64,000 bases of DNA from CAVPOO01 sp963707015 (lineage in GTDB: Bacteria > Pseudomonadota > Gammaproteobacteria > Thiohalobacterales > Thiohalobacteraceae), in NCBI GenBank assembly GCA_963707015.1, contig CAVPOO010000010.1, forward strand, positions 169,450-233,449, given 5' to 3'. Each line of letters begins with the position of its first letter. Positions within the stretch are counted from its first letter, which is position 1. Shown piece by piece: positions 24,804 through 33,934 of this stretch. The notes below the pieces were generated by a model that was not told where the DNA came from, ran no database searches, and saw nothing but the letters and a program-made list of their open reading frames with translations. The position numbers and the translations under genes were made by a program.

Positions 24804-26387
24804 TTATTGACGCAGTCTTTCCAGATCGCTTAGTAAGGGATCGCCGGCGAACTTTTCTTTCCAGACGCGCGGCGTCAGTTCGATGACCTGGCTGGCCGGG
24901 TGCTGGCTGATGCGTTGCAGGACATCGACCAGGTACGTGTAGGGGTTGATGCCCTGAAGTTTGCAGGTCACCAACAGGCTTTGAATGATGCCGACCTGTG
25001 TGGCACCCAGCTCCGTCCAGCAGAACAAATAGTTCTTGCGACCCATGGGAATGGGTCGTAGAGCACGCTCCAGATGATTCGTGTCAATCGGCACATCCGG
25101 ATCACCGAGAAAGACCTTCAGGCTGTCGACCCGGGCCAGGGCGTATTTCAGCGCCTTGGTTAACGGGTTGCTCGGCAATAGATCATGACGCCGGCACTGG
25201 TTCTCGCACCAGTGCCAGAAGGCCCTGACCGCCGGTTCACTGTGCTCGGTCCGGTAGTTGAGCTTGGCCTCGCCGCTCAGCTGTTTATCCCGTATCTGTT
25301 CTTCATGCCGATACAGCGAACCGATAATTTCCAGCGCCTGCCCGGCCGCTGCCGGTTCAGCCGCCTCGGCGCGCTCAAAATACCGCCGCGTGTGCGCCCA
25401 ACATTCGGCATGGGTGACCGTCTCGCGTTGTGCCGCATACCGGGCATACGCCTCATAGCCATCCGAGACCAGTACGCCCTTGAACGCTTCACCCAAGACC
25501 TCACGCACATGACCGGCCGCGCGTGAGGGGGTGTAGCTGAAGGCGATTTCATCCGCCTCCCCATAAAGTGGCCAGAGATACGCCTGGCGCAGCTTGCCTT
25601 TGGACTTCCTGCCCGCCTTGATCGGCGTCTCGTCCATCGCCAGGACCCGACTTTGCAGGATATGGCCAAACTGGGCATGGAAGATCGGGGTAACCAGGTC
25701 GATGGCACGGCTGGCCAGGTTCGTCAGGGTGGCGCGACTGAGATCAATACCACTTTGACGGATGCGCTGATGTTGCCGGTACAGCGGCAAGTGATAGACA
25801 AACTTATCAACCAGCATCCCGGCCAGCAAGCTCACATCCGCCACGCTCTGGTCCAAGACATTGGCGGGTGCCGGCGGGGTGATGATGGCGCCGGTATCGT
25901 TACGCTTAATCACCTTGCGCACATACTTGAGGACCACATAACTGCCCGGGCGCTGCGCCAGGCGGTAGGTTGCCTTCTCGCTGATCAGCACCTGTTCGCT
26001 GTCCGGCACCGCATCGAGTTCGGGGGTGGGCGGCAATACGATGGTCTCGACCGGCACGCTGTCGTCAAACCGCAGGCCACTGTCGGTGACCGTGTTGTCA
26101 CGGCGCGATTTACACCGCTCGTAGGTGATCTTCTCCGTGGCTGGAGGGGGTGCTTTGGCGCGGGCTTCGCTTAACCCGGCAAGCAGATCGGACTGACGGG
26201 CTGGATCAATGAGCAGACGCTTTTCCGACTTGCTCCCAAACAGCTGGCGTTTGAACCAGTCGAGCTGGGCCTTTAGCGAGTGAACCTGTGCTTCGTAATC
26301 GCCCAGGCGGGATTGAAGGGCGGTGTTCTCAGCACGCAGCTGCGTTATGTGCTGTTGTTGAATGGCCGCGGAATCTGCTGAACGCAT
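24804..26387 (-). CDS. tnpC: IS66 TnpC transposase
   Basis: The 527-residue DDE transposase has an N-terminal coiled coil/leucine zipper (ITQLRAENTALQSRLGDYEA), a zinc-finger-less linker, and the catalytic core with VLAMDETPIKAG (first Asp), VLVSDGYEAYARYA (second Asp) and the C-terminal PIDTNHLERALRPI segment with the catalytic Glu. The IS66 C-terminal extension is present (PYTYLVDVLQRI). No interruptions, so the element is probably functional. Confidence 0.93.
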   Translation of the reverse strand: MRSADSAAIQQQHITQLRAENTALQSRLGDYEAQVHSLKAQLDWFKRQLFGSKSEKRLLIDPARQSDLLAGLSEARAKAPPPATEKITYERCKSRRDNTVTDSGLRFDDSVPVETIVLPPTPELDAVPDSEQVLISEKATYRLAQRPGSYVVLKYVRKVIKRNDTGAIITPPAPANVLDQSVADVSLLAGMLVDKFVYHLPLYRQHQRIRQSGIDLSRATLTNLASRAIDLVTPIFHAQFGHILQSRVLAMDETPIKAGRKSKGKLRQAYLWPLYGEADEIAFSYTPSRAAGHVREVLGEAFKGVLVSDGYEAYARYAAQRETVTHAECWAHTRRYFERAEAAEPAAAGQALEIIGSLYRHEEQIRDKQLSGEAKLNYRTEHSEPAVRAFWHWCENQCRRHDLLPSNPLTKALKYALARVDSLKVFLGDPDVPIDTNHLERALRPIPMGRKNYLFCWTELGATQVGIIQSLLVTCKLQGINPYTYLVDVLQRISQHPASQVIELTPRVWKEKFAGDPLLSDLERLRQ

Positions 26388-26396
26388 GGCGCATGA

Positions 26397-26762
26397 TTAT
26401 ACCTCAACCCGTGCGCTTTTCGGGTGTTGATAACGCTTGTACTGACGACTCTTTTTCAACTCAATGCCCTCCAATAACAGCTTCAACTGCGTCCAGTCCA
26501 GCACCGCTTTGTCGCCGGGATGATCGCGGTAATGAAACCGCCCTTGTTCCAGCCGCTTCGACCAAAGACAGTAGCCACTGCGATCGAAATACAACACTTT
26601 CATCTGCGTGCGTTTGCGGTTGATAAACGCAAAAAGATGGCCGCTTGTGGGGTCTTCACACAACGTATTCTTGACCATCGCCGATAAGCCATCGAACGAC
26701 CTGCGCATATCCGTCGGCCGGGTATACAGCCAGACACGGACCTGGGCCTCGGGGAAAAACAT
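26397..26762 (-). CDS. tnpB: IS66 TnpB accessory protein
   Basis: A 121-residue IS66 Orf2 protein with the standard pattern VWLYTRPTDMRRSFDGLSAM, TSGHLFAFINRKRTQMKVLY and WSKRLEQGRFHY. The start used (MFFPEAQVRVW) lies 5 nt after the tnpA stop; a longer in-frame start would overlap tnpA. It is required with TnpA for IS66 transposition. Confidence 0.92.
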   Translation of the reverse strand: MFFPEAQVRVWLYTRPTDMRRSFDGLSAMVKNTLCEDPTSGHLFAFINRKRTQMKVLYFDRSGYCLWSKRLEQGRFHYRDHPGDKAVLDWTQLKLLLEGIELKKSRQYKRYQHPKSARVEV

Positions 26763-26767
26763 CGGAT

Positions 26768-27040
26768 CTACTTCAGGCGCAAGATCACACCCTGCCCCAG
26801 ATCCAGCTCCAGGCGCCAGGCCGATGGCCTGGTTATCGGCAACAGCGGCAACTCGATCAGGGGCTCGATACCGGCGTCGGTCGCAGCGGCTGGCGACAGC
26901 CGCTTTCTCCAATAAGAAAAGGTGCTGTAGGCGAGTCCGTGGTGCTCACAGAACTGGCGTTGCGTGAGTCCACCGGCTTCGTACGCATCCATCAGCTGTA
27001 TCCATTCGTCACGGCCGCAGCGGGTCTTGCTGTGTGGCAT
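26768..27040 (-). CDS. tnpA: IS66 TnpA accessory protein
   Basis: A 90-residue helix-turn-helix protein typical of IS66 Orf1: DEWIQLMDAYEAGGLTQRQF then CEHHGLAYSTFSYWRKRL, ending with ELDLGQGVILRLK. The ATG giving MPHSKTRCGRDEW has upstream GGAG within 12 nt. First gene of the IS66 operon. Confidence 0.88.
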   Translation of the reverse strand: MPHSKTRCGRDEWIQLMDAYEAGGLTQRQFCEHHGLAYSTFSYWRKRLSPAAATDAGIEPLIELPLLPITRPSAWRLELDLGQGVILRLK

Positions 27041-27146
27041 CGTTACTGACTCCTGTGTAGGGTTGACAGGACTACGGTAACCAACCGTGGCGAGGCTGGG
27101 AAGAACGCCCTGGAATGAACGGTTACATTCCGCCGTCACCCATTCG

Positions 27147-27790
27147 CTACTGTTTCTTGGCTTCGCTCCTCTCCGGCGCTACTGCAGGGACTTCCGGAGC
27201 AGGTGGCACCGTCTCTCGTCTGGCTGGCGACATCATCTGCCCACCTCCATACGGCATTTGCCGACCTCCCGGTGGCATCATCTGCTGCGCACCGCGATCC
27301 ATCATCTCCCGCCCGGCCGGTGGCATCATCTGCTCGGCGCCCGGCGGCGGCATCTGCCGGCGCCCGGCGGCGGCATCTGCCGACCTCCCGGTGGCATCAT
27401 CTGCTGCGCACCGCGATCCATCATCTCCCGCCCGGCCGGCGGCATCATCTGCTCGGCGCCCGGCGGCGGCATCTGCCGACCTCCCGGTGGCATCATCTGC
27501 TGCGCACCGCGATCCATCATCTCCCGCCCGGCCGGCGGCATCATCTGCTCGGCGCCCGGCGGCGGCATCTGCCGACCTCCCGGTGGCATCATCTGCTGCG
27601 CACCGCGATCCATCATCTCCCGCCCGGCCGGTGGCATCATCTGCCCGCCTCCATACGGCGCCATTTGACGACCCTCGGGCGGAATCATTTGCTCTGCGCC
27701 TGGCGGCGTCAGTGGCGCTTGCTCTGCAAACGCGACCGACATGGCGCAAACAGCCGTGAGTGCACCTGTTATTCGAATACGATTTTTCAT
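27147..27790 (-). pseudogene. Secreted Met/Pro/Gly/Gln-rich repeat protein, frameshifted
   Basis: The gene starts with a signal peptide (RITGALTAVCAMSVAFAEQA) and then encodes about three and a half copies of a 32-residue repeat (units such as EQMMPPAGREMMDRG and AQQMMPPGGRQMPPPG), each 96 bp. A 23-bp tandem duplication (GGCGCCCGGCGGCGGCATCT plus GCC) near 27345-27370 shifts the frame, so the signal-bearing frame ends at 27326 in CRRRAPSR, while the original C-terminus (PYGGGQMMSPARRETVPPAP ... ERSEAKKQ) is in another frame. Without the duplication the product would be about 206 residues. Met-rich repeats suggest metal binding, but this is a guess. Confidence 0.7.
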
Positions 27791-28021
27791 TGTTTTCGCC
27801 TCATTGTTCTAGCCCATCAGCAGGTTACTCTATTCCCTTCAATCCGCGGTGTCACGGCCGCTTGTTGAACGCAGGAATGAAATCCGAGATGCCAACTCAC
27901 AGAATCGAGAAATACAGTCTCCTGCAATCTCATTTCCAGGCAGCTGTTATACGGACACAACCCTTGTTAAGCTCCTGATATTTCGGCAACTGCACGTCGA
28001 ATAGTTGAGCACGGTAATGCT

Positions 28022-28297
28022 GTGGTACGGAACCGCCTGATCGATAGTGTGCGCAATCTAGAATACGTCTATAGGCTCTCCAATCTGGAATCTACCATAA
28101 TGGCACTAACTCGCGGCAGCAAACTGCCAACCGAATTGGGCCCCACGGGGGACTTCCCTGTTCACAGGCGCGATGAGTACTCGGACGGTATCCTCGGGCC
28201 AGGCGAATCAGTCACCGTGGTTTTCGAGGTTTATCTGCGAGACCGGAAACGCTTCCGGCGGTCTGTGAACGTAGCGGAGGATCGCGTTAAGGAGTAA
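28022..28297 (+). CDS. Small hypothetical protein, probably a gene fragment
   Basis: The 91-residue frame contains LTRGSKLPTELGPTGDFPVH and DGILGPGESVTVVFEVYLRD with RKRFRRSVNV, which resembles the end of a beta-sandwich domain from a surface protein ('GPGESVTV' type strand). The start codon is GTG-like with no clear ribosome site, and the frame is open further upstream, so this may be the 3' end of a lost larger gene. Function unknown. Confidence 0.35.
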   Translation: MVRNRLIDSVRNLEYVYRLSNLESTIMALTRGSKLPTELGPTGDFPVHRRDEYSDGILGPGESVTVVFEVYLRDRKRFRRSVNVAEDRVKE

Positions 28298-28512
28298 GGA
28301 GTCGACGAAGGAAAAAATTCTGAGCCATCTGCGGCATGCTCCAGGAAGCCAGCGACCGCTCACCAAAACCGAGTCCGTGAAGCAATATATCGTCAGTTCT
28401 GATGTGAGACTCGCGACCTTGAGTGCCCGTTAATAAAGTGTGTGCCGCGCCGTCGATGCGGATGGTTCGAGCTGTCGAATGCCAGTAATCTGCTAAGAGT
28501 AACTAGAATATT

Positions 28513-28530
28513 GGCGACCTTCGGGTCGCC
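28513..28530. terminator. Small GC hairpin
   Basis: GGCGACC TTC GGGTCGCC forms a 7-bp stem with a 3-nt loop in the 600-nt gene-free stretch before the IS91-type transposase gene. No T-run follows. Confidence 0.35.
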
Positions 28531-28569
28531 GCATTCGTGTGATTACTGAAGGTCCGAGTTTGTTAAGGG

Positions 28570-28640
28570 TTGTAAGATGCCTGCCCTCAGTCGCAGGCCT
28601 GTCAGCGCACGCAAGTACTCAACGGGCAGGCGTCTTACAA
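28570..28640. repeat. 17-bp inverted repeat with 37-nt loop
   Basis: TTGTAAGATGCCTGCCC pairs with GGGCAGGCGTCTTACAA with one G-T type mismatch. It lies 270 nt before the stop of the IS91-type transposase gene. The remainder of 28298-28911 shows nothing else I can identify. It may be part of the IS91-type element end or an unrelated structured site. Confidence 0.55.
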
Positions 28641-28911
28641 GCCTCGAGGGAGGAAACCGCGGGACGAAGCCACGCGGTTATAGTCGGCAGTCGCGTTATG
28701 GGGATTTGAGTTGTGACTTTTCGGTGCTGGGCGGCAAAGTCACTCGGCGCCGAGACGGCAATGTTCATTGTCGGGTCAGTTGCATCCCAATGGCAGCTGG
28801 TATTCCGCTCTCGGTGAGAGCAAAAGAGCGTAACTCGATGCCCTCGGCAAAACGGTGCCCTTACCGGGTCTGAGCGATAAAGGCAAGACAGGCAACAGGT
28901 GGCGGCGACAC

Positions 28912-30132
28912 TCATGCGTCACCCACGCACCTGGGTGGTCCACGGGGCAGTTGCCCGCGCATGAAGGTGTCGATGATGCGCATCGGAGCGCCACAGTCCG
29001 GGCAGACATAGGTGGAGGAAGTCTGCGCATCAGGGGCACTGTCACCTGTTGTCTCCGCCCCGTTCGTTGCTGCATCAGTGGACGTGTCGGTTTTTTTACC
29101 CATCAGCAGCTCACGGGCCTGCGCCAGGTTGTGCTTTCGTGTGGTGTTGGCGGTCATCCCGTAGTGCCGGATGCGGTGAAAACCCGAGGGCAGGACATGG
29201 AGCAGGAAGCGGCGAATGAACTCATCCGGCGCAAGCCGCAGGGTCTTGTGTCGAACCCGTTGCTTGGCCCGGTAGTCCTTCCACGTGAAGGTGACGCCCT
29301 GCTCGTCCAGCGCAATGAGGCGGCTGTTCGCGATGGCGACCCGATGGGTATAGCGGGACAGATAGGCCAGTACGGCAGCCGGCCCGGCGAAGGGGCGTTT
29401 GGCGTAGACGACCCACTCGATCTGGCGCAAGGGCTTGATCCAATCACCGAAGGCCTTCGTCTCAGCAAGCACCTGATGGTCACCGAAGAACTGCAGTTGG
29501 CCGGCGTGACAGGCGTCGCAGAGCTTCTCGAGGAACAGCCGCCGGAACAGTCGCGAGAGCACGCGCACGGGCAGGAAGAACCCCGTCCGGCAGGCGACCC
29601 ACTGTTGGCCATCGAGCGACAGCCCCCCGCCGGGGACGATACCGTGCACATGGGGGTGATGGGTCATCGCCGAGCCCCAGGTATGCAGGACCAGAGTCAC
29701 GCCGATACGGGCGCCCAGATGCCTGGGGTCGGCGGCAATCGTGCGCAAGGTCTCGGCAGCCGCCTTGAACAGGATGCCATAGACCACCGACTTGTTGTGA
29801 TAGGCGAACTCGCTGATGGGTGCTGGCAGGGTGAAGACCAGGTGATAGTAATCCACGGGCAGGAGGTCTGCCTGGCGTGCCTCGAGCCAGCGCCGGGCCG
29901 CAGTGGCCTGACACTTTGGGCAATGCCGGTCACGACACGAGTTGTAGGCAATCTGGGTGTGGTCGCAGGCTTGGCACTGCAGCACATGACCGCCGAGCGC
30001 TGCGCTGCGGCAGCGCTCAATGGCCGACATGACCTTGAGCTGACCGAGACTCACGTGCCCGGCCTGAGCGCGACGCCAAGCCGGCCCGTGGGCGCGGAAG
30101 ATGTCCGCGACCTCTAAGCGTGGCCGAGACAT
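28912..30132 (-). CDS. IS91-family transposase (HUH type)
   Basis: A 406-residue rolling-circle transposase. The N-terminal zinc-binding region has CQACDHTQIAYNSC and RDRHCPKCQ, and the HUH motif is THHPHVHGIVPGGG; later KDYRAKQRVRHKTL and EFIRRFLLHVLPSGFHRIR follow the family pattern. The C-terminus carries an extra CPDCGAP zinc knuckle. No interruption. It follows a tyrosine recombinase gene by 9 nt, a common pairing in IS91-like units. Confidence 0.9.
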   Translation of the reverse strand: MSRPRLEVADIFRAHGPAWRRAQAGHVSLGQLKVMSAIERCRSAALGGHVLQCQACDHTQIAYNSCRDRHCPKCQATAARRWLEARQADLLPVDYYHLVFTLPAPISEFAYHNKSVVYGILFKAAAETLRTIAADPRHLGARIGVTLVLHTWGSAMTHHPHVHGIVPGGGLSLDGQQWVACRTGFFLPVRVLSRLFRRLFLEKLCDACHAGQLQFFGDHQVLAETKAFGDWIKPLRQIEWVVYAKRPFAGPAAVLAYLSRYTHRVAIANSRLIALDEQGVTFTWKDYRAKQRVRHKTLRLAPDEFIRRFLLHVLPSGFHRIRHYGMTANTTRKHNLAQARELLMGKKTDTSTDAATNGAETTGDSAPDAQTSSTYVCPDCGAPMRIIDTFMRGQLPRGPPRCVGDA

Positions 30133-30141
30133 GCCCGCGGC

Positions 30142-31026
30142 TCAGACGGGCGGCTTGACCTCCAGGTACTCCAGTGGGCCTTTCACCTCGCGTAAGAGTT
30201 TGGCCGCAACCTGGCTATAGCGGGCGGTGTTCTCGAGCTTCTGGTGGCCCAGCAGCACCTGGATGACGCGAATATCCTCGTGGTGCTCGAGCAGATGCGT
30301 GGCAAAAGCGTGGCGCAGGGAATGCAGCGACACGGCCTTGTCGATCCTGGCGGCCTTGCACGCCAGATGGAAGGCGCGACTGAGCTGCCGGGTTGATAAG
30401 GGGTTCACGGGGTTTTGTCCCGGAAATAACCAGCCGCCCGGCAGCAGCTGTCGTTGTACGCGGGCATGTCGCCACCAGGCGCGTAACAGTTCGAGCAAGG
30501 CGGGCGAGAGCATCGCGTAGCGATCGCGTTTGCCCTTGCCCTGCTCGACGCGAATGACCCTACGCTCGCTGTCGATGTCACCGGTGGTAAGGTGAACGAC
30601 CTCGTTGGCACGCAGGCCTGCACCGTAGGCCACCCCCAGGGCCGCCTGGTACTTGGGGCCACCGGCTGACTGTAGCAGGCGGGTCACCTCTTCGAGACTC
30701 AAGATGACGGGCAACTTGCGCGGCTCGTACACATGGCTCATCTTCGTCATGGCCTCGGGGCGTTCGAGGGTCGTCTCGAAGAAGAACTTCAGTCCGGTGA
30801 TCGTGGCGTTCAGATTGCCACTCGAGATCCCCTGTTCGACCAGGTGCAGCTGATACTGTCTCAGGTCCTCAGCACTGGCCGTATCGGGGGCCCGTTTAAG
30901 AAAGCGCGTGAAGTTCTTGACTGCGCGGATATAGGCCGCCTGCGTCTGGGGTGAGAGTTTACGCAGCGCCATATCTTCGGCCATGCGCTGACGTAACCGA
31001 CTGATGGGCTTGGTCGTGTGTGTCAT
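30142..31026 (-). CDS. Tyrosine recombinase / site-specific integrase
   Basis: A 294-residue phage-integrase-family protein. The N-terminal SAM-like domain (LRQRMAEDMALRKLSPQTQA) is followed by a catalytic domain with GAGLRANEVVHL (Arg I), SLHSLRHAFATHLL (His-x-x-Arg), LLGHQKLENTARYS (His III and the nucleophile Tyr). All residues are present. The ATG used gives MTHTTKPISRLRQRM; a longer frame adds 27 unlikely residues. It is paired with the IS91-type transposase and lies only 140 nt from the left 291-bp direct repeat of the eCIS segment, so it could serve either. Confidence 0.9.
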   Translation of the reverse strand: MTHTTKPISRLRQRMAEDMALRKLSPQTQAAYIRAVKNFTRFLKRAPDTASAEDLRQYQLHLVEQGISSGNLNATITGLKFFFETTLERPEAMTKMSHVYEPRKLPVILSLEEVTRLLQSAGGPKYQAALGVAYGAGLRANEVVHLTTGDIDSERRVIRVEQGKGKRDRYAMLSPALLELLRAWWRHARVQRQLLPGGWLFPGQNPVNPLSTRQLSRAFHLACKAARIDKAVSLHSLRHAFATHLLEHHEDIRVIQVLLGHQKLENTARYSQVAAKLLREVKGPLEYLEVKPPV

Positions 31027-31164
31027 GGGTCTGCTCCTTTGTCGTGAGTCGAGGCGACATGCCTCTACCCTCAACATAGGAAACAGACGGTCACTGCACT
31101 GATACACTCAAATCGTGCCACCCCCTACCGCGCGGAGAGCGGTTTAGTCCTTTGCCGCGCTCCT

Positions 31165-31455
31165 GCCTTTCGCTAGTCGCCCGGGAAGGGCAATTTGTGG
31201 CCGAAGGTTGCCCTTAAGTGGCCTTCGGTTTGAGGGTCGCCGTTTCTCGGCTACCCCTTCCCCCCCGGCCTGATCGGCTTGGCTGGGATGATTGGACTGA
31301 TATCTACTCAGATGTGAAGGTTCTCCAGATTTGACGCCCAACAGTAAACGGGACAAAACGGGACATCACTATGGTAAATTATGGCAAATTGAACCTCATG
31401 CCGTGTGGGGTATAAGATCGTAACGCATTGTTTTTATTGGCGTCCCCAAGGGGAG
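31165..31455. repeat. Left copy of 291-bp direct repeat bounding the eCIS segment
   Basis: The sequence is identical, without gaps as read, to 59049-59339; the offset is 27,884 bp. Its right end consists of the terminal bases of tRNA-Glu (GGCGTCCCCAAGGGGAG). Inside are two adjacent AAACGGGACA units, and interleaved inverted repeats (AAGGGCAA/TTGCCCTT and CCGAAGG/CCTTCGG). It has the makeup of an integrative element end plus attachment core. Confidence 0.93.
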
Positions 31456-31600
31456 GCCACCTTATCCCCCAGTTACGAGTGTCTTCGGAAATGATTACAT
31501 TTGCATGATATCTCATAGAGTTAGAGGCCAGACCCCGATTCTTTCCCTATTATCGCACCAGCTAAAACTGGAGATATCGGCTAACAGACGAGCCACACAG

Positions 31601-31634
<34 letters not shown>

Positions 31635-31680
31635 AGCCTCTGTAGCTATCAATCTTTTATAATCAATCACTTGTGGGGCG

Positions 31681-31737
31681 CCCGTTGCTCACTATTGCAC
31701 CACAATGCAGGACGATGCATAACTAATCCCGTCAAAA
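31681..31737. repeat. Left copy of a diverged direct repeat
   Basis: CCCGTTGCTCACTATTGCAC and the following CACAATGCAGGACGATGCAT are about 80% identical to 58941-58997 (CCCGTTGCTCAGTTTGCACA). Both are in the same orientation, near opposite ends of the eCIS segment. Confidence 0.65.
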
Positions 31738-31868
31738 GTCACCCGCGGCATTTAGGGTTCAATTAGCTTCCCACAGCATTGACTATCGATCCGTCACCCG
31801 CGGTTTGGCGCCTCACATTTGGAAGGTGAATAACGTGGTCTATCCCCAATACCCGTGACTACAGCTGG

Positions 31869-33692
31869 TTAATCGGTGTACCCTTTTTCTTCGCCTACCG
31901 CCCGTCCGGTACCTACGTCGGGGTACGCTCTATTTATGAGATCGTCCCACCTTTTCCGGTCAATGGAGTTGAGGCGGGCCAGAACCTTTGGTTCCATCAT
32001 TAGCTTTTCACAGAAATTGGCGGAGCTACCCGAAACGTATCTCATGGCTTTCTTGATCATGGGCCTGGAAGGGGGGTGCTTGCCCTCAGCAGTGAACTTC
32101 ACATACAGCTTCTTATACGTGTCAGTGAGCCAAGGATCAAGTAGGGGCATCGTCTCGTCCCAACCCGTCTCCCAACCAGCTTTGCATTGGTCCTCGTACT
32201 TTTTCCTCAAGAAGTTGAGCTCAGTGAAGACCTTGGATACGGGCTCACGCATACGGTCCCCGTACAGCCAAGACGTGATCGCGAAGCACATGGCTCGCGT
32301 CTTGGCCAAACGCTCCCAGGTGGTCACACCCTCTGCAGCCCCCACTACCACTGTCACGGCCATTGTAGCCACACCAGCGATACCCGCCACGCCCGCCACG
32401 GCACCGCTGGCGCCAGAAAAAGAGACCACGGCATCCGCGATGGAGACCAAGTCAGTAGCCTTTCCAACGATGTCCGAGTCAACTTCTGGCGCGATATCTC
32501 CGACGTCCGGAACGACACCGCCCTTTGAGACATCCTTGTTGTCGTCTTTGGGTATGCCCGGCTTCCACTTGTCCTCTGTTGGCATTCGGATCAGAAAGAT
32601 ATCGCCGGGCTTGATCTCGTCTGGCGAGAAATGCTGAAACGGCTTGAGGCCGACTTGGTAGACAATTCCATCCTCATATGCGCCAAAACCGGAGGACTCG
32701 TCGTAACCTTCTTTGTCCCAGCCCAGCTTCTGACACGCAGCCGACAACCAAGTGTCCTCAGCGGCCTCCACCCGCATGAACGGCGTCATGAATTCGTGCC
32801 CATCGCCACCGCCCAGCCGCGGCACAAAGTAGGACTCCCGCCTTAAAAACTTTCCTGGATTCCCAGGCTTGGTTCTCTTTCGCTGTGAGGCCGGCTGAGG
32901 CAGCTCCGACTTGGTTGCTGGTTCGTCGGGCACACTTGCTTCGCCTAACGGCGGAATCGCTGGCGGCTGAGGGAATGGAAGGCGTTTGAAGCGAATGTAG
33001 TGCCGAACTAACCGTCCCTCCCGGTCGAATATCATGTAACGAGTGAACCCTACGAGGTTCACAGGAGGCCGCATCCCGAGTTCCTCAAAAGAATATGTTT
33101 GGATCTCAAGCTGCTCTCCAGGCGTAAGCACCAAGTCACCCTCCTCCAACAAAGGGGAAATCGGAATCTTCACCCGCCGCAGCATCTCCGCGTCGGGCTC
33201 ACGCTGATCCGCGTTGCGTAGGAACCGCTCGATCTGCGCGGCCACATCGTCTGGATCCAAACTGGGATCCTCTGCAAACGCTAGACTCAGCTTGGCTTGC
33301 GCCGCAAGCGTTGGCACGAACGGTCGTCCCAACTGAATCTCTCGCGCTCCGTACGAGGCTTCCGCCTCCAACTGTTCTCTTGTGCCGACGGGCCGTCGCC
33401 CGAGAGTCTCAAACTGAGCCCGATGGACCGCTTCATGCGCTTCAATCTCGCGCCGTTTGGGATGTGTGGCCACATCGGGAGAAAACGTAGTATGGCCGTC
33501 CTTCGTCACCGCCAATTGTCGCGATCCGAACGCGACCTCACCTTTGCTAGAGTAATGCGTATTAGTCGCGTGCGTGCGTGAGAGCGCAAACCGATTTGCT
33601 CGCACGGCCCGAACCACGTTGCGAGTTACACGCTTGGTGCGGGAACTAGATAGCTCTGGCACGTGGATCTGTTCTGGCTTAAAGGTGTGCAT
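31869..33692 (-). CDS. Putative eCIS effector: DUF4157-like N-terminus with unknown C-terminus
   Basis: A 607-residue protein from the ATG preceded by GGAGG. The N-terminal 95 residues share colinear sequence with the next gene (VTKDGHTTFSP, HPKRREIEAHEAVHRAQF), including an HEAVH zinc-peptidase-like motif at 86-90; this DUF4157-type domain is typical of eCIS-associated cargo. The middle is Pro-rich (LPFPQPPAIPPLGEASVPDE), followed by a globular part with PGDIFLIRMP and a Gly/Ala-rich hydrophobic stretch (VAGVAGIAGVATMAVTVVVG) able to span a membrane. The C-terminal 150 residues match no family I know. Last gene of the eCIS operon. Confidence 0.75.
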   Translation of the reverse strand: MHTFKPEQIHVPELSSSRTKRVTRNVVRAVRANRFALSRTHATNTHYSSKGEVAFGSRQLAVTKDGHTTFSPDVATHPKRREIEAHEAVHRAQFETLGRRPVGTREQLEAEASYGAREIQLGRPFVPTLAAQAKLSLAFAEDPSLDPDDVAAQIERFLRNADQREPDAEMLRRVKIPISPLLEEGDLVLTPGEQLEIQTYSFEELGMRPPVNLVGFTRYMIFDREGRLVRHYIRFKRLPFPQPPAIPPLGEASVPDEPATKSELPQPASQRKRTKPGNPGKFLRRESYFVPRLGGGDGHEFMTPFMRVEAAEDTWLSAACQKLGWDKEGYDESSGFGAYEDGIVYQVGLKPFQHFSPDEIKPGDIFLIRMPTEDKWKPGIPKDDNKDVSKGGVVPDVGDIAPEVDSDIVGKATDLVSIADAVVSFSGASGAVAGVAGIAGVATMAVTVVVGAAEGVTTWERLAKTRAMCFAITSWLYGDRMREPVSKVFTELNFLRKKYEDQCKAGWETGWDETMPLLDPWLTDTYKKLYVKFTAEGKHPPSRPMIKKAMRYVSGSSANFCEKLMMEPKVLARLNSIDRKRWDDLINRAYPDVGTGRAVGEEKGYTD

Positions 33693-33934
33693 GGCAGCCC
33701 AACCTCCGTCACTATTTTGCGATTTGGAAACAAATGGATGCACAATCCATTGGGTATTAACTAATCAGTTTCCGTTTGCTTCCAGTGTCCTCTGACTACG
33801 AATGAGTACTTTCAACTATCATATGGCGCACCTCTACTAAATTGCAGATTTATATTCGACGGCCAAGCTACATACGTCGATACTGCTACCCTAACAACAT
33901 TTCGAAAACGTGGACTGTCCCTGATTATCCAACG

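Larger units (their letters stand above)
24783..27126 (-). mobile_element. Complete IS66-family element with 8-bp target duplication
   Basis: The ends are imperfect inverted repeats (GTAAGCGGTCA at the left, GTAACCGTTCA reading in from the right). The element is flanked on both sides by the 8-bp sequence ATTCCGCC (24775-24782 and 27127-27134), the expected IS66 target duplication. It carries tnpA, tnpB and tnpC on the minus strand, all open, so the insertion looks recent. Confidence 0.92.

Noticed and set aside
27250..27640. CRISPR-like regular repeats
   Set aside because: The 96-bp period is in-frame coding repeats of a Met/Pro-rich protein with nearly identical units and no variable spacers; no cas genes are nearby.
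28560..28645. Integron attC site
   Set aside because: The inverted repeat lacks proper core sites of the RYYYAAC/GTTRRRY type, and no integron integrase or cassette array is present.
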